From assembly GCA_014799405.1 (NCBI GenBank), contig JAAVIA010000017.1:16679-65996 (forward strand): DNA of 49,318 bases, in the 5' to 3' direction. Origin of the DNA: Lachnospiraceae bacterium (GTDB lineage: Bacteria; Bacillota; Clostridia; Lachnospirales; Lachnospiraceae). Positions 25,102 through 33,271 of this stretch are shown one piece after another (the first letter of the stretch is position 1; every line of letters starts with the position of its first letter). The position numbers and the translations under genes are program-made. The notes under the pieces were generated by a model, which saw only the letters and a program-made list of their open reading frames with translations, did not search any database and was not told the DNA's origin.

Positions 25102-26409
25102 TCACTTATTTTGTCTAGGAAAAGCTACCGTAAAACGAGTGCCGATATCCATGCGGGAAAGAACATCAATTGTTCCGTCATGAGCATCCACAATCCACTT
25201 TGCAATTGAAAGTCCAAGTCCTGAACCGCCTGACTCTCCGTTTCTCGCCTCATCCGAGCGGAAAAATCTTTCAAAAATGTGGACAACATCGTCCCCATTC
25301 ATACCGATACCCTCATCCTGAACAACATAGCTCACTGCATTTTCACTTTGCCTTACCCCCAAGCTGATAACACTTTTCTCCTCTGAGTATTTTGCCGCAT
25401 TTTGAACAAATATACGAATGGACTGTTTAATCATTCCCATATCGCCCTGCATCATGCACGGTTCATATTCATTCTCCCCATCGCTTTGGGCATCTGCTTC
25501 CCAACCCACAATATCAAGCTTATACACATGCTTTTCATCTATCATCACGGATTCTTCCCATACCTCCTTCATAACTTCATTTAAGTCAAAGGAAGTCATG
25601 TGGAGAGAGTTTCTTCCACTGTCACCTCTTGCAAGGAACAGAAGCTGCTCAATCAGTTCCTTCATATGCTCCGATTCATTTTTCAAAGCCTCAATTGCTT
25701 CCTCAAGAACCTCCTCATCCTCCTTACCCCAGCGGTCAAGCATATTTACATATCCCTGAATGACAGAGATAGGAGTACGGAGCTCATGGGATGCATCTGA
25801 AACAAATCTTGCCTGCTGCCGTTCACTCTCCTTCATCTTTGAAAGAAGATTGTTAAGCGCAATTTCTATACTCTGTAAATCCTTGTCCCCTGTGGAAATG
25901 TGCGCATCGGGAGAATCGGCATGAACCTTTGCGATTGCCTGCTCCAGACTATCAAATTTTGAGGTGTCATATACTGCCTCACTTATTTCCTGTGCCCTTA
26001 CTGCAAGGTCATTTAATGGGCGCATTTTTTTTCTTACCATATTTGTGTTAAATAGCGCAAAAAACAAATTAACGCCCTGAAGGGAAACAAATATAATTGC
26101 AGGAATCTCAAAGGGCGCGCAAAAATCGTTCAGACTGCTTACAAGTCTTGTATCATCCGAGAATGATATTATATATACGAAATGCTGTTCCTCATTGTCT
26201 AAACTCTTTTCAACGTCCATATATCTTTTTATTACCATTTTATCTTTCATAACGTCACCCTCCGCCTTAATTATAAAGGCGGCAAAAAAAAGACATACAA
26301 GTAAAATATCTGCGGCAATGGCATCCGCAAGTCGCTCAAGCCAAAAGCTCATATTTATTTTTCGTGCTATTGAGGTCATTTTCTTATTTTCATTCATCTT
26401 TTCAATCAT
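25102..26409 (-). CDS. Sensor histidine kinase of the OmpR-partner type with HAMP
   Basis: A 435-residue membrane kinase. Helix 1 is near 25-50 (AIAADILLVCLFFAAFIIKA), then a short extracytoplasmic segment of about 60 residues, helix 2 (PAIIFVSLQGVNLFFALF), a HAMP-like linker (RPLNDLAVRAQEISE), the HisKA H-box SDASHELRTPISVIQGY, and a HATPase with N-box RIFVQNAAKYS, DEGIGM and GGSGLGLSIAKWI. It lies 59 bases downstream of its response regulator and belongs to the DUF4342-RR-HK operon. The start ATG has only a weak GGGA upstream. Signal unknown; envelope stress is a reasonable guess from the DUF4342 neighbour. Confidence 0.92.
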   Translation of the reverse strand: MIEKMNENKKMTSIARKINMSFWLERLADAIAADILLVCLFFAAFIIKAEGDVMKDKMVIKRYMDVEKSLDNEEQHFVYIISFSDDTRLVSSLNDFCAPFEIPAIIFVSLQGVNLFFALFNTNMVRKKMRPLNDLAVRAQEISEAVYDTSKFDSLEQAIAKVHADSPDAHISTGDKDLQSIEIALNNLLSKMKESERQQARFVSDASHELRTPISVIQGYVNMLDRWGKEDEEVLEEAIEALKNESEHMKELIEQLLFLARGDSGRNSLHMTSFDLNEVMKEVWEESVMIDEKHVYKLDIVGWEADAQSDGENEYEPCMMQGDMGMIKQSIRIFVQNAAKYSEEKSVISLGVRQSENAVSYVVQDEGIGMNGDDVVHIFERFFRSDEARNGESGGSGLGLSIAKWIVDAHDGTIDVLSRMDIGTRFTVAFPRQNK

Positions 26410-26468
26410 CTTTTTAATCCCAATATTTTTTTTAACAACACATTTTCGGTGTTGCAGTCTGTATTTTC

Positions 26469-27149
26469 TCAGCTTTCACGTATGACATATCCCACACCAC
26501 GCACTGTAGTAATAAGCTTTATTCCAAATTTATCATCAATTTTCGTTCTAATATACCTTACATATACGTCAATTATATTTGTCTCTCCGATATAATCATA
26601 ACCGCATACGATATTCATAAGCTTTTCTCTGTCCATAACAATATTTTTGTTCTGCATAAGCGTGTGTAAAAGCTCAAATTCCCTGTTTGTAAGCTCCACA
26701 ACCGTACCGTTCACCGTAACCTCATGTCTGTCCTCATCAAGCTTTACACCATTAATCTCCATATAATTTGTAGTTATGGACGAGCCATTGCTCCGTTTTT
26801 TAAGAGCAACCCTTATTCGGGCAAGAAGCTCCTCGATGGCAAAGGGCTTTGTAATGTAGTCATCTGCTCCGGCATCAAGTCCTGATACCTTATCCATAAC
26901 CGCATCCCTTGCCGTCAGCATAATGACAGGTGTGTCCTTCTTCTGTCTAAGCCTCCTTAACACCTCCAGCCCATTAAGCTGGGGCAGCATAACATCAAGA
27001 AGTATAAGATCAAAATCCTGTTCAAGCGCCATATCAAGACCAAGGCGGCCATCAGCCGCCTTAGTAACCTCATTTCCTTCATGCAAGAGCTCAAGTTCAA
27101 CAAATCTTGCTATTTTTGCCTCATCCTCAACTATAAGTATATGTGCCAC
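26469..27149 (-). CDS. OmpR-family response regulator (GTG start)
   Basis: A 226-residue response regulator beginning MAHILIVEDEAKIARFV, with phospho-acceptor in LILLDVMLPQLNG, conserved Thr (MLTARDAV) and Lys (YITKPFAIEELLARI), and a C-terminal winged helix (VVELTNREFELLHTLMQNK, ending TTVRGVGYVIRES). The start is a GTG at 27149, supported by GGAGGA 8 bases upstream. It lies 19 bases after the DUF4342 gene and ahead of its kinase. Tandem AGATTAAAA motifs with an 11-base period at 27807-27826 are its likely autoregulatory site. Confidence 0.94.
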   Translation of the reverse strand: MAHILIVEDEAKIARFVELELLHEGNEVTKAADGRLGLDMALEQDFDLILLDVMLPQLNGLEVLRRLRQKKDTPVIMLTARDAVMDKVSGLDAGADDYITKPFAIEELLARIRVALKKRSNGSSITTNYMEINGVKLDEDRHEVTVNGTVVELTNREFELLHTLMQNKNIVMDREKLMNIVCGYDYIGETNIIDVYVRYIRTKIDDKFGIKLITTVRGVGYVIRES

Positions 27150-27168
27150 CTCTTTATTCCTCCAAAAT

Positions 27169-27714
27169 TTATTCTTTACCGTTTATGTCATTTTTTAAAT
27201 TGGTGCATGCATCGGAAGCCTTATTGCACATGTCATTTATATCAACGGTTGTTGATTCAAAGCCTAAGAATGAATATCTGCAATCCATGAACATACCTAC
27301 GATAAGGCAAATTATCGTAACTGGGAATACAAATACAAGTGCAATAACAAATACGATTACCGGTACCTTAAATACATTTTCGCCATTTCTGTCTACAGAA
27401 AACGTCGTGTCACAGCCCTTCTTTACTACCTTTTTTATCCATTCAAAGATTTTTTCCATTACATCTCCAAACGACTGCTTTTTACAGGAATCCTCATAGG
27501 ACTGCTGTGCCTTTTCAAACTCAGCAACATTGGCAGGTACTTTGCTGTCAGGTGAATAATTGCCTACATTTGGCTTTTCAATTCTTCCTTTTTGCTCTAA
27601 GTATACAACCGCATCCAGCATATCGTAGTCGCTTGCCTCAAGGGCTTCCTTCGCCTCCTGATAAGTAACTCCTGTTTTCTCTCTGATTTTTTCTACCTTT
27701 TCAAAATTATCCAT
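27169..27714 (-). CDS. DUF4342 membrane protein with UBA-like N-terminal domain
   Basis: A 181-residue protein. Residues about 1-45 form a UBA/TS-N-like three-helix domain (EKVEKIREKTGVTYQEAKEA, then YDMLDAVVYLEQKG); 85-110 is amphipathic and positively charged (IFEWIKKVVKKG); about 117-145 is one transmembrane helix (VPVIVFVIALVFVFPVTII). This is the DUF4342 architecture common in clostridia, of unknown molecular role. It leads the two-component operon, so it may be a membrane accessory or the sensed output of that system. AGAAAGGA precedes the ATG at 27714. Confidence 0.85.
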   Translation of the reverse strand: MDNFEKVEKIREKTGVTYQEAKEALEASDYDMLDAVVYLEQKGRIEKPNVGNYSPDSKVPANVAEFEKAQQSYEDSCKKQSFGDVMEKIFEWIKKVVKKGCDTTFSVDRNGENVFKVPVIVFVIALVFVFPVTIICLIVGMFMDCRYSFLGFESTTVDINDMCNKASDACTNLKNDINGKE

Positions 27715-27770
27715 ATTTCATACATCCTTTCTGTTTTTAATCAGTAACATTTGTGTTCCTTATGGTGTTT

Positions 27771-27826
27771 ATAATACACTGCAAGAATTAATCTAAAATG
27801 TTAGTTAGATTAAAATCAGATTAAAA
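27771..27826 (-). promoter_or_regulatory. Promoter and tandem RR box of the DUF4342-RR-HK operon
   Basis: A minus-strand -10 TATTAT (27771-27776) lacks a good -35, but AGATTAAAA (plus-strand reading) is repeated at 27807-27815 and 27818-27826 with an 11-base period just upstream of the -35 position; an inverted TTAATCT lies at 27788-27794. This fits activation by an OmpR-family dimer, probably the regulator encoded in the operon. Confidence 0.5.
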
Positions 27827-27961
27827 AATTAATTTTCAAAGTCCTTTTTATACTAGCATTTTTGTGTATTTTTGTCACTAGCTTGTCAATATAATATATT
27901 TACCCGGGCAGTCGGGGGACGTTAAAGGCTACTGCTTAATTCTTAGAAAGGAGTGGTGCCT

Positions 27962-28045
27962 ATGAGTACATATGAGGAATTTATGATAATTCTAACCACA
28001 GCGTTACTGATAGTCGCAATTCTGAATTTAAAAAATAAGAAATAG
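27962..28045 (+). CDS. Putative holin-like toxin of a type I toxin-antitoxin system
   Basis: A 27-residue peptide that begins MSTYEEFMIILTTALLIVA and ends LNLKNKK: a short polar N-terminus, one hydrophobic helix and a basic tail. This is the pattern of the Hol-Tox family (PF16935), related to TxpA/BsrG-type membrane toxins whose overproduction depolarises or damages the membrane. AAAGGAG lies at proper spacing ahead of the ATG. The stop codon lies in a GC-rich stem that also ends a minus-strand RNA transcribed from a strong promoter at 28136-28164, so antisense control is expected. The gene is too short for ordinary gene callers. The family match is from memory of its consensus but is very characteristic. 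Confidence 0.82.
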   Translation: MSTYEEFMIILTTALLIVAILNLKNKK

Positions 28046-28075
28046 CCGTCCTGCCCTTGGAAAAGCTGACGGCTA
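28029..28075 (-). terminator. Terminator of the antisense antitoxin RNA
   Basis: TAGCCGTC (28043-28050) pairs with GACGGCTA (28068-28075). On the minus strand the stem is followed by TTTCTTATTTTTT. It overlaps the 3' end of the toxin reading frame, so the two RNAs share complementarity there. Confidence 0.7.
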
Positions 28076-28129
28076 TTAGTTAGTTTCGCCGGGACGGGTG
28101 ACCTGCACTCACCTTCCGACTGTCTTGAT
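28030..28129 (-). ncRNA. Antisense antitoxin RNA of the holin-like toxin
   Basis: A predicted RNA of about 100 bases that starts around 28129, downstream of a strong minus-strand promoter, and ends at the terminator around 28030. Its 3' part is complementary to the end of the toxin reading frame and to the toxin mRNA 3' region. This is the convergent-overlap design of TxpA/RatA-like systems. There is no protein-coding potential of note in it. Boundaries are inferred, not measured. Confidence 0.7.
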
Positions 28130-28135
28130 AAGCAT

Positions 28136-28164
28136 GTTATATAATTACGAGGATAAATTGTCAA
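28136..28164 (-). promoter_or_regulatory. Promoter of the antisense antitoxin RNA
   Basis: Near-consensus minus-strand promoter: -35 TTGACA (28159-28164), 17-base spacer, -10 TATAAC (28136-28141). It points into the toxin gene and has no protein gene of its own. Confidence 0.75.
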
Positions 28165-28190
28165 ATACCAAAATAAGCCGTTACAATGGA

Positions 28191-29696
28191 TTAATTTTCT
28201 GAAGTCTCATACGGCTTAAACATTTCTGCGACCTTTTCCTTATCTGGCTTTGGAGTAATAAGACTTACAACAGGAACAATGATAAGTCCTGCAATCATTG
28301 CAAATGCTCCGCAGTTAATCGGTGACTGGAGATGTGTTGGGAATGAATCCCTGAAAAGCATATTTGCAATCATAATTCCCGAACCGAATATAAAGTTTAC
28401 GATAACGGAAATTTTTGTAACACCCTTCCAATACAGGCTGTAAATGAACGGCGCAAGGAATGCTCCTGCAAGAGCTCCCCATGAAACACCCATAAGCTGT
28501 GCAATAAATGTAACGTTATTCTTGTACTGAATTACGGCAATAATTGCTGATATGGCAATAAACACAACGATAAATGCCCTCATTACAAGCACCTGCTTTT
28601 TCTCCTCAAGGTTCTTGACAATTGCTCCCTTTATAAGGTCGATTGTAAGCGTTGAGCTTGAGGCAAGTACAAGTGATGAAAGGGTTGACATTGAAGCTGA
28701 AAGTACAAGCACAACTACCACAGCAATAAGGAATGGTGAAAGCTTTTCTATCATTGCAGGAATAATTGCATCAAAACCAACAGCAGCAACATCTATGTCA
28801 TAAAGACGTCCAAATCCTCCTAAGAAATAGCATCCTCCTGCAACAACAAATGCAAAAAATGTTGAAATAACCGTTCCCTTTTCTACTGCCTTTTCATCCT
28901 TTATTGCATAGAATTTCTGCACCATCTGAGGAAGTCCCCATGTACCAAGAGAAGTAAGGATAACCACACAAAGCAGGCTGAATGGGTCAGGTCCAAAGAA
29001 GGAAGCAAATACACCCGGTGTTTCAGATACAGAAGCATCATTAACCTGTGCAAGGCTCTTTAACGACTCCAAAAAGCCGCCGTTTGAGCTAAGTACTGAC
29101 GCAATGACAGCAACAATTCCTATAAGCATAATCATACCCTGAATAAAGTCATTTATGGCGGTTGCCATATAGCCGCCGGCTATAACATATATACCAGTAA
29201 GCACTGCCATTACAACGATACATACAGTATAGTCAAGATTAAATGCCATACCGAAAAGTCTTGAAAGACCATTGTAAAGCGATGCAGTATATGGAATAAG
29301 GAAAATAAACACAATAATGGAAGCCACAACCTTAAGCATTGTGGAATCAAATCTTGTTCCAAAAAACTCAGGCATTGTTTTACTGTCAAGCTTCTGTGTC
29401 ATAGTTCTCGTTCTTCTTGCCAGTACTGCCCATGCAAGAAGCGAGCCAATAAATGCATTTCCTATACCAATCCATGTGGAAGCAATACCGAACTTCCAAC
29501 CAAACTGTCCGGCATATCCGACGAATATTACGGCTGAAAAATATGATGTTCCATAAGCAAATGCCGTAAGCCAAGGACCTACGCTTCTTCCTCCAAGAAC
29601 AAAGCCGTTTACATCCGTTGCATGTTTTCTACAGTAAATGCCTACTATGATCATTACTGAGAAAAACACAACTAACATTGCTACTTTTACTACCAT
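28191..29696 (-). CDS. Sodium:solute symporter family transporter
   Basis: A 501-residue membrane protein with about 13 helices and SSS-family motifs: FVLGGRSVGPWLTAFAYGTS near the N-terminus, then FVGYAGQFGWKFG, AVLTGIYVIAGGYMATAIND in the middle (the conserved GG-Y-A/T-A-x-x-x-D motif) and LSASMSTLSSLVLASSSTL (sodium-site serines). It is closest in feel to the PutP/PanF branch. It uses the sodium gradient to take up a small solute. Position downstream of amidohydrolase and IorBA suggests an aromatic or other organic acid as substrate, which is inference. GAGGAG precedes the ATG at 29696. Confidence 0.9.
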   Translation of the reverse strand: MVVKVAMLVVFFSVMIIVGIYCRKHATDVNGFVLGGRSVGPWLTAFAYGTSYFSAVIFVGYAGQFGWKFGIASTWIGIGNAFIGSLLAWAVLARRTRTMTQKLDSKTMPEFFGTRFDSTMLKVVASIIVFIFLIPYTASLYNGLSRLFGMAFNLDYTVCIVVMAVLTGIYVIAGGYMATAINDFIQGMIMLIGIVAVIASVLSSNGGFLESLKSLAQVNDASVSETPGVFASFFGPDPFSLLCVVILTSLGTWGLPQMVQKFYAIKDEKAVEKGTVISTFFAFVVAGGCYFLGGFGRLYDIDVAAVGFDAIIPAMIEKLSPFLIAVVVVLVLSASMSTLSSLVLASSSTLTIDLIKGAIVKNLEEKKQVLVMRAFIVVFIAISAIIAVIQYKNNVTFIAQLMGVSWGALAGAFLAPFIYSLYWKGVTKISVIVNFIFGSGIMIANMLFRDSFPTHLQSPINCGAFAMIAGLIIVPVVSLITPKPDKEKVAEMFKPYETSEN

Positions 29697-29750
29697 TTCT
29701 CTCCTCTTTCCGCAGGTGGTCCTGCAACGTAATTCACAGCGGTGTTCGCC

Positions 29751-29866
29751 TTGATTTTTTTTCGCGCTTTACATCGTTACGCTTTAACGCAATAAAGCGA
29801 TATGCGCATAAATAGATGTAAAAATACCGCTTATACGATTAAATAACATTTCTACAAAAAAATCAA
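29751..29866. repeat. Nested inverted-repeat element
   Basis: Perfect outer arms TTGATTTTTTT (29751-29761) and AAAAAAATCAA (29856-29866) enclose TTTACATC/GATGTAAA (29768-29775/29815-29822) and CGCTTTA/TAAAGCG (29780-29786/29793-29799). It sits between the amidohydrolase stop and the symporter start. It could act as a terminator or mRNA-processing structure between the two genes; a small MITE-like element is also possible. Confidence 0.55.
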
Positions 29867-29886
29867 TACCTTTTTGCAAAAGTTCT

Positions 29887-30684
29887 TTATATGCCAAGCA
29901 GCTTCTTTGCATTTTTGTAAAATATTTTTTCTTTTGTCTCATCGTCAAGGTCACAGGCATTTATCCAGTCTATGGATTCTTTCTGTCCTGACCAAGGGCT
30001 GTCTGTTGCAAAAAGCACCCGATCACTTCCATGTGTTTTTACAATTCTCTCAAACTGTTGTCTGTCAATATAGTCCTCTATAAATGCGGTGTCAAAATAA
30101 ACATCCCTGCCTGCAAGACTCTCCTCAACCTCATCCCAGAGCTTCCAGCCCCCTAAATGCGCAAGCACAAGCTTTTTTGCTCCCGTCTCGGAAATTACCT
30201 CCAACGCCATCTTTGGCGTACAGTGAACAGGCTCAGGAAGCCCGATATCCACTCCTGCATGAACCTGAATAACCATGTCAAGCTCCGACGCATAATCCAC
30301 AATTCTCTTATATCTTATGTCGTTAAACATAACTCCCTGATAATCAGGGTGAAGCTTAATGCCAACAAAGCCCTCATCCCTTAAAAATTTAAGCTGAGCC
30401 TTATAATCCTCACTATCGGGATGTATGCCGCCAAAGGATGTAAGACAGTCCGAATATTCTTCATTAATTGATGCCGCAAATCTGTTTATTCCTGAAAATT
30501 GCTTTGGCGCCGTAACAACAGGAAGCACAATTGAACGGGTTACTCCCGCCTCTTTCATAGAGGCGAGCAGCCCGTCTATACATCCGTTTGTTTTCGCAGG
30601 AACACCTGATTTTTCCTCTAGGGTCTTTACTGCGCCGGCAACCATTTTCTCAGGAAAAACATGTGTGTGAAAATCTATAACCAT
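29887..30684 (-). CDS. Amidohydrolase-2 family metal-dependent hydrolase
   Basis: A 265-residue TIM-barrel enzyme of the PF04909 family. The metal-binding DFHTH motif is at residues 4-8 (H6, H8); further ligands are in KLHPDYQG and QVHAGVD in the middle, LAHLGG, and the C-terminal LFATDSPW aspartate. Family members hydrolyse or decarboxylate cyclic or aromatic substrates (for example ACMSD and gamma-resorcylate decarboxylase). The neighbouring IorBA and symporter suggest a role with aromatic or other organic acids, but the substrate cannot be read from sequence. GAGGT lies 7 bases before the ATG. It is separated from iorB by a 199-base palindromic element. Confidence 0.85.
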   Translation of the reverse strand: MVIDFHTHVFPEKMVAGAVKTLEEKSGVPAKTNGCIDGLLASMKEAGVTRSIVLPVVTAPKQFSGINRFAASINEEYSDCLTSFGGIHPDSEDYKAQLKFLRDEGFVGIKLHPDYQGVMFNDIRYKRIVDYASELDMVIQVHAGVDIGLPEPVHCTPKMALEVISETGAKKLVLAHLGGWKLWDEVEESLAGRDVYFDTAFIEDYIDRQQFERIVKTHGSDRVLFATDSPWSGQKESIDWINACDLDDETKEKIFYKNAKKLLGI

Positions 30685-30706
30685 GTGTATACCTCACATA
30701 TAAGAT

Positions 30707-30905
30707 AATTGCGAAACTAGTTTTTTTATAATACGTTGTAGAAAATATACAATTCAACGCATGGTACGCTTGCGCTGCTTGTCGCACGTAACGGTACATA
30801 AGACTGCAAAGTACGCAGTCTAAGTACCGACGGCTCCAAAGCACCTTGCTTATGAAATTGTATATTTTCTACAACTCATACTTTAAAAAGGGAAGTTTCG
30901 CAATT
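30707..30905. repeat. 199-bp palindromic element related to the 391-bp repeats (copy C)
   Basis: Perfect outer arms AATTGCGAAACT (30707-30718) and its complement (30894-30905), perfect 19-base inner arms (30736-30754/30856-30874), and a central hairpin AGACTGC-7-GCAGTCT (30801-30821) flanked by CGGTAC and GTACCG. The core (CGTAACGGTAC before the hairpin, TAAGTACCGACG and CTCCAAA after it) matches the corresponding positions of copies A and B. It lies directly 3' of iorB. Confidence 0.75.
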
Positions 30906-30906
30906 C

Positions 30907-31479
30907 CTACTCTCCCTTATATCCACAAAGGAAAGCCCTTTTATTTATATCAACCGTCTTTGGTGGCACGGTGTTTTCTATAACCTTAAGCCATGCCTCC
31001 TCGGAAAAGTCCATATACCTTGCAGCAAGTCCCAAAACGATAACATTAAATGCCTTCACATTGCCAAGCCTTTCTGCCTCCTCCATTGCATTTATGGAGT
31101 AAACCTTATGTTTTTTGCTTAGATTCTCTATAATATCGTCAGGATATTTTGCAGAACCCGTAACTACGGTTATAGGGTCAATGCGCCAGTCATTTACAAT
31201 TATAACGCCATCCTTTTTAAGAAAATGCGCATACCTCATAGCCTCAAGTCTCTCAAAGGCAATCAGCACATCTGCCTGACCCTCCTCAACAATAGGCTCC
31301 GCAACCGTATCTCCGTATCTTACAAATGTAACTACGCTTCCGCCTCTCTGTGCCATGCCGTGAACCTCTGAAAGTTTAACGTCATATCCCGCATCCACGG
31401 TTATTCCGCCAAGTATGCGGCTTGTAAGCAGAGTACCCTGTCCACCGACACCTACAATCATGATATTCTTAGTTTCCAC
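30907..31479 (-). CDS. iorB: Indolepyruvate:ferredoxin oxidoreductase beta subunit
   Basis: A 190-residue gamma-type domain of the 2-oxoacid:ferredoxin oxidoreductase family: IMIVGVGGQGTLLTSRILGG at the N-terminus, then VKLSEVHGMAQRGGSVVTFV, both signature motifs of IorB/PorG. With IorA it oxidatively decarboxylates aryl pyruvates from Trp, Phe and Tyr transamination to aryl-acetyl-CoA, reducing ferredoxin. The start is a GTG at 31479 with AGGAGGGAG upstream, 12 bases after iorA. It is cytoplasmic. Assignment is secure as a pair with iorA. Confidence 0.95.
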   Translation of the reverse strand: METKNIMIVGVGGQGTLLTSRILGGITVDAGYDVKLSEVHGMAQRGGSVVTFVRYGDTVAEPIVEEGQADVLIAFERLEAMRYAHFLKKDGVIIVNDWRIDPITVVTGSAKYPDDIIENLSKKHKVYSINAMEEAERLGNVKAFNVIVLGLAARYMDFSEEAWLKVIENTVPPKTVDINKRAFLCGYKGE

Positions 31480-31491
31480 TGATACTCCCTC

Positions 31492-33231
31492 CTATTTCTC
31501 ACAAGTTTCTATGGCGTCAAACTTGCAAAGCGACTTGCAAAGTCCGCATCCGTTACACATAGTTGTATCTATTGCAATTGTTCCGTCCTCTAATTTTGTA
31601 AGCGCAGGACATCCCGGCTTTAAGCACATTCCACATTTCTTACATTTTTCCGGAATCGGCTTACAAACATTTGGAAATACATTTCCCTTAAGAAGCACGC
31701 ACGGAGATTTTGTAATAATAACCGAAACCTCGTCCCTTGCTACCTCCTCCTTGACAACCTTTTCAAGCGTTTCAAGGTCAAATGCATTTACCTCGACTAC
31801 ATTTTTTATACCCAACGACTTACAAAGTCCCATAATGTTAATTGCAGGTACAACCTCACCCTTTAAGGTCTTTCCGGTGGCTGCATGGTCCTGATGGCCC
31901 GTCATTCCCGTTGTGGAATTGTCAAGGATGATAACCGTGCCGGTACCTTGATTGTAAACCATGTTCATAAGGGAATTTATGCCTGTGTGCATAAAGGTTG
32001 AATCACCTATAACGGCAACCCAGTTCTTTATGTAATCCTTCCCCTTTGCCTTTTCCATACCGTGGAGAGTGGAAATACTTGCTCCCATACAAACTGTCGT
32101 ATCTATGACATTAAGAGGTGCCACTGCACCAAGCGTATAGCATCCAATATCTCCCGCAGCATGTATCTTAAGCTTATTGAGAACAGTAAACACGCTTCTG
32201 TGAGGACAGCCAGGACAAAGGATAGGCGGTCTTACAGGTACATTATCGTATGGTTTTGCCTCCACATCTTCACATTTAAGTGCCTTTCTAAGCATATTTG
32301 CACTGTACTCACCCTGAATTGTAAAAATTTCCTTGCCGTATGCCTCTATACCCCACGACTTAACCTGCTCCTCAATAACAGGCTCAAGCTCCTCAAATAT
32401 ATAAAGCTTGTCAACCTTTGAGGCAAATTCCTCAATAAGCTTTTTAGGAAGGGGATGCACCATTCCAAGCTTAAGCACTGAAGCTTCAGGGAATACTTCT
32501 TTTACATATTGATACGGTATACCACTTGTTATGAAGCCTATGGAGGTATCACCGTAAAACACCTTGTTTACAGGCATTGTACATCCATCCTCCGCAAGCT
32601 GTTTCATACGCTTTTCAACATATACATGTCTGCCCTTTGCATTCGCGGGCATCATTACAAACTTCGCAGGATTTCTCTCGTAGGTTTTATCCTCAACCTC
32701 TTCCCTGTCACAGAGAAGAACCGTTCCCTGTGAATGTGAAAGCCTTGTTGTTGTCCTCACCATAACCGGTGTGTCATATTTCTCGCTTATTTCAAATGCA
32801 TATTTTGTAAAGTCCTTTGCCTCCTGACTGTCGGAAGGCTCAAGTACAGGAACAATAGCCGCCCTCGCAACTGCACGACTATCCTGTTCATTCTGCGAGC
32901 TGTAAAGTCCCGGGTCGTCAGCTGCAACTATGACAAGTCCGCCGTTTACTCCTCCATAGGATATAGTATAAAGAGGGTCGCTTGCTACATTAACACCTAC
33001 ATGCTTCATAGATGCCATGGCACGTACTCCGCTTATGGATGCACCGATGGCAACCTCCATTGCAACCTTTTCGTTTGGTGACCACTCCGCATAAATCTCT
33101 GGATATTTAACTATATTTTCACTTATCTCTGTGCTTGGTGTGCCCGGATAGGCCGCCGAAACCTTAACTCCTGCCTCGTAAGCACCTCTGGCAATTGCCT
33201 CATTGCCGAGCATAATCTTTTTATCTGCCAC
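31492..33231 (-). CDS. iorA: Indolepyruvate:ferredoxin oxidoreductase alpha subunit
   Basis: A 579-residue subunit. The N-terminal half is the pyrimidine-binding domain (LGNEAIARGAYEAGVKVSAA, then YPGTPSTEISE), the middle is the TPP-binding domain (CPGCPHRSVF, GDIGCYTLG and AVIGDSTFMHTGINSL with the Mg-TPP GDS motif), and the C-terminus is a two-cluster ferredoxin domain (CKKCGMCLKPGCP and CNGCGLCKSLCKF). Start: GTG at 33231 (AGAAAGGA 9 bases upstream); a longer frame from an upstream TTG would run through a leader hairpin and is rejected. Pair and order with iorB are standard. It supports amino-acid fermentation or reductive assimilation of aryl acids. Confidence 0.95.
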   Translation of the reverse strand: MADKKIMLGNEAIARGAYEAGVKVSAAYPGTPSTEISENIVKYPEIYAEWSPNEKVAMEVAIGASISGVRAMASMKHVGVNVASDPLYTISYGGVNGGLVIVAADDPGLYSSQNEQDSRAVARAAIVPVLEPSDSQEAKDFTKYAFEISEKYDTPVMVRTTTRLSHSQGTVLLCDREEVEDKTYERNPAKFVMMPANAKGRHVYVEKRMKQLAEDGCTMPVNKVFYGDTSIGFITSGIPYQYVKEVFPEASVLKLGMVHPLPKKLIEEFASKVDKLYIFEELEPVIEEQVKSWGIEAYGKEIFTIQGEYSANMLRKALKCEDVEAKPYDNVPVRPPILCPGCPHRSVFTVLNKLKIHAAGDIGCYTLGAVAPLNVIDTTVCMGASISTLHGMEKAKGKDYIKNWVAVIGDSTFMHTGINSLMNMVYNQGTGTVIILDNSTTGMTGHQDHAATGKTLKGEVVPAINIMGLCKSLGIKNVVEVNAFDLETLEKVVKEEVARDEVSVIITKSPCVLLKGNVFPNVCKPIPEKCKKCGMCLKPGCPALTKLEDGTIAIDTTMCNGCGLCKSLCKFDAIETCEK

Positions 33232-33271
33232 TTTGTATTTTCCTTTCTCTAATATTAAATATATAACTTTA

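Noticed and set aside
27943..28164. Minus-strand open frame of 73 codons over the toxin locus
   Set aside because: It overlaps the antisense RNA promoter and terminator, has no ribosome-binding site and no recognisable protein character.
29711..29761. Plus-strand resemblance to the end of a T-box leader (GGTGGT, then CGCCTTG and T8)
   Set aside because: There is no plus-strand gene downstream and no room for the T-box stem I and specifier region, since the upstream sequence is the minus-strand symporter gene.
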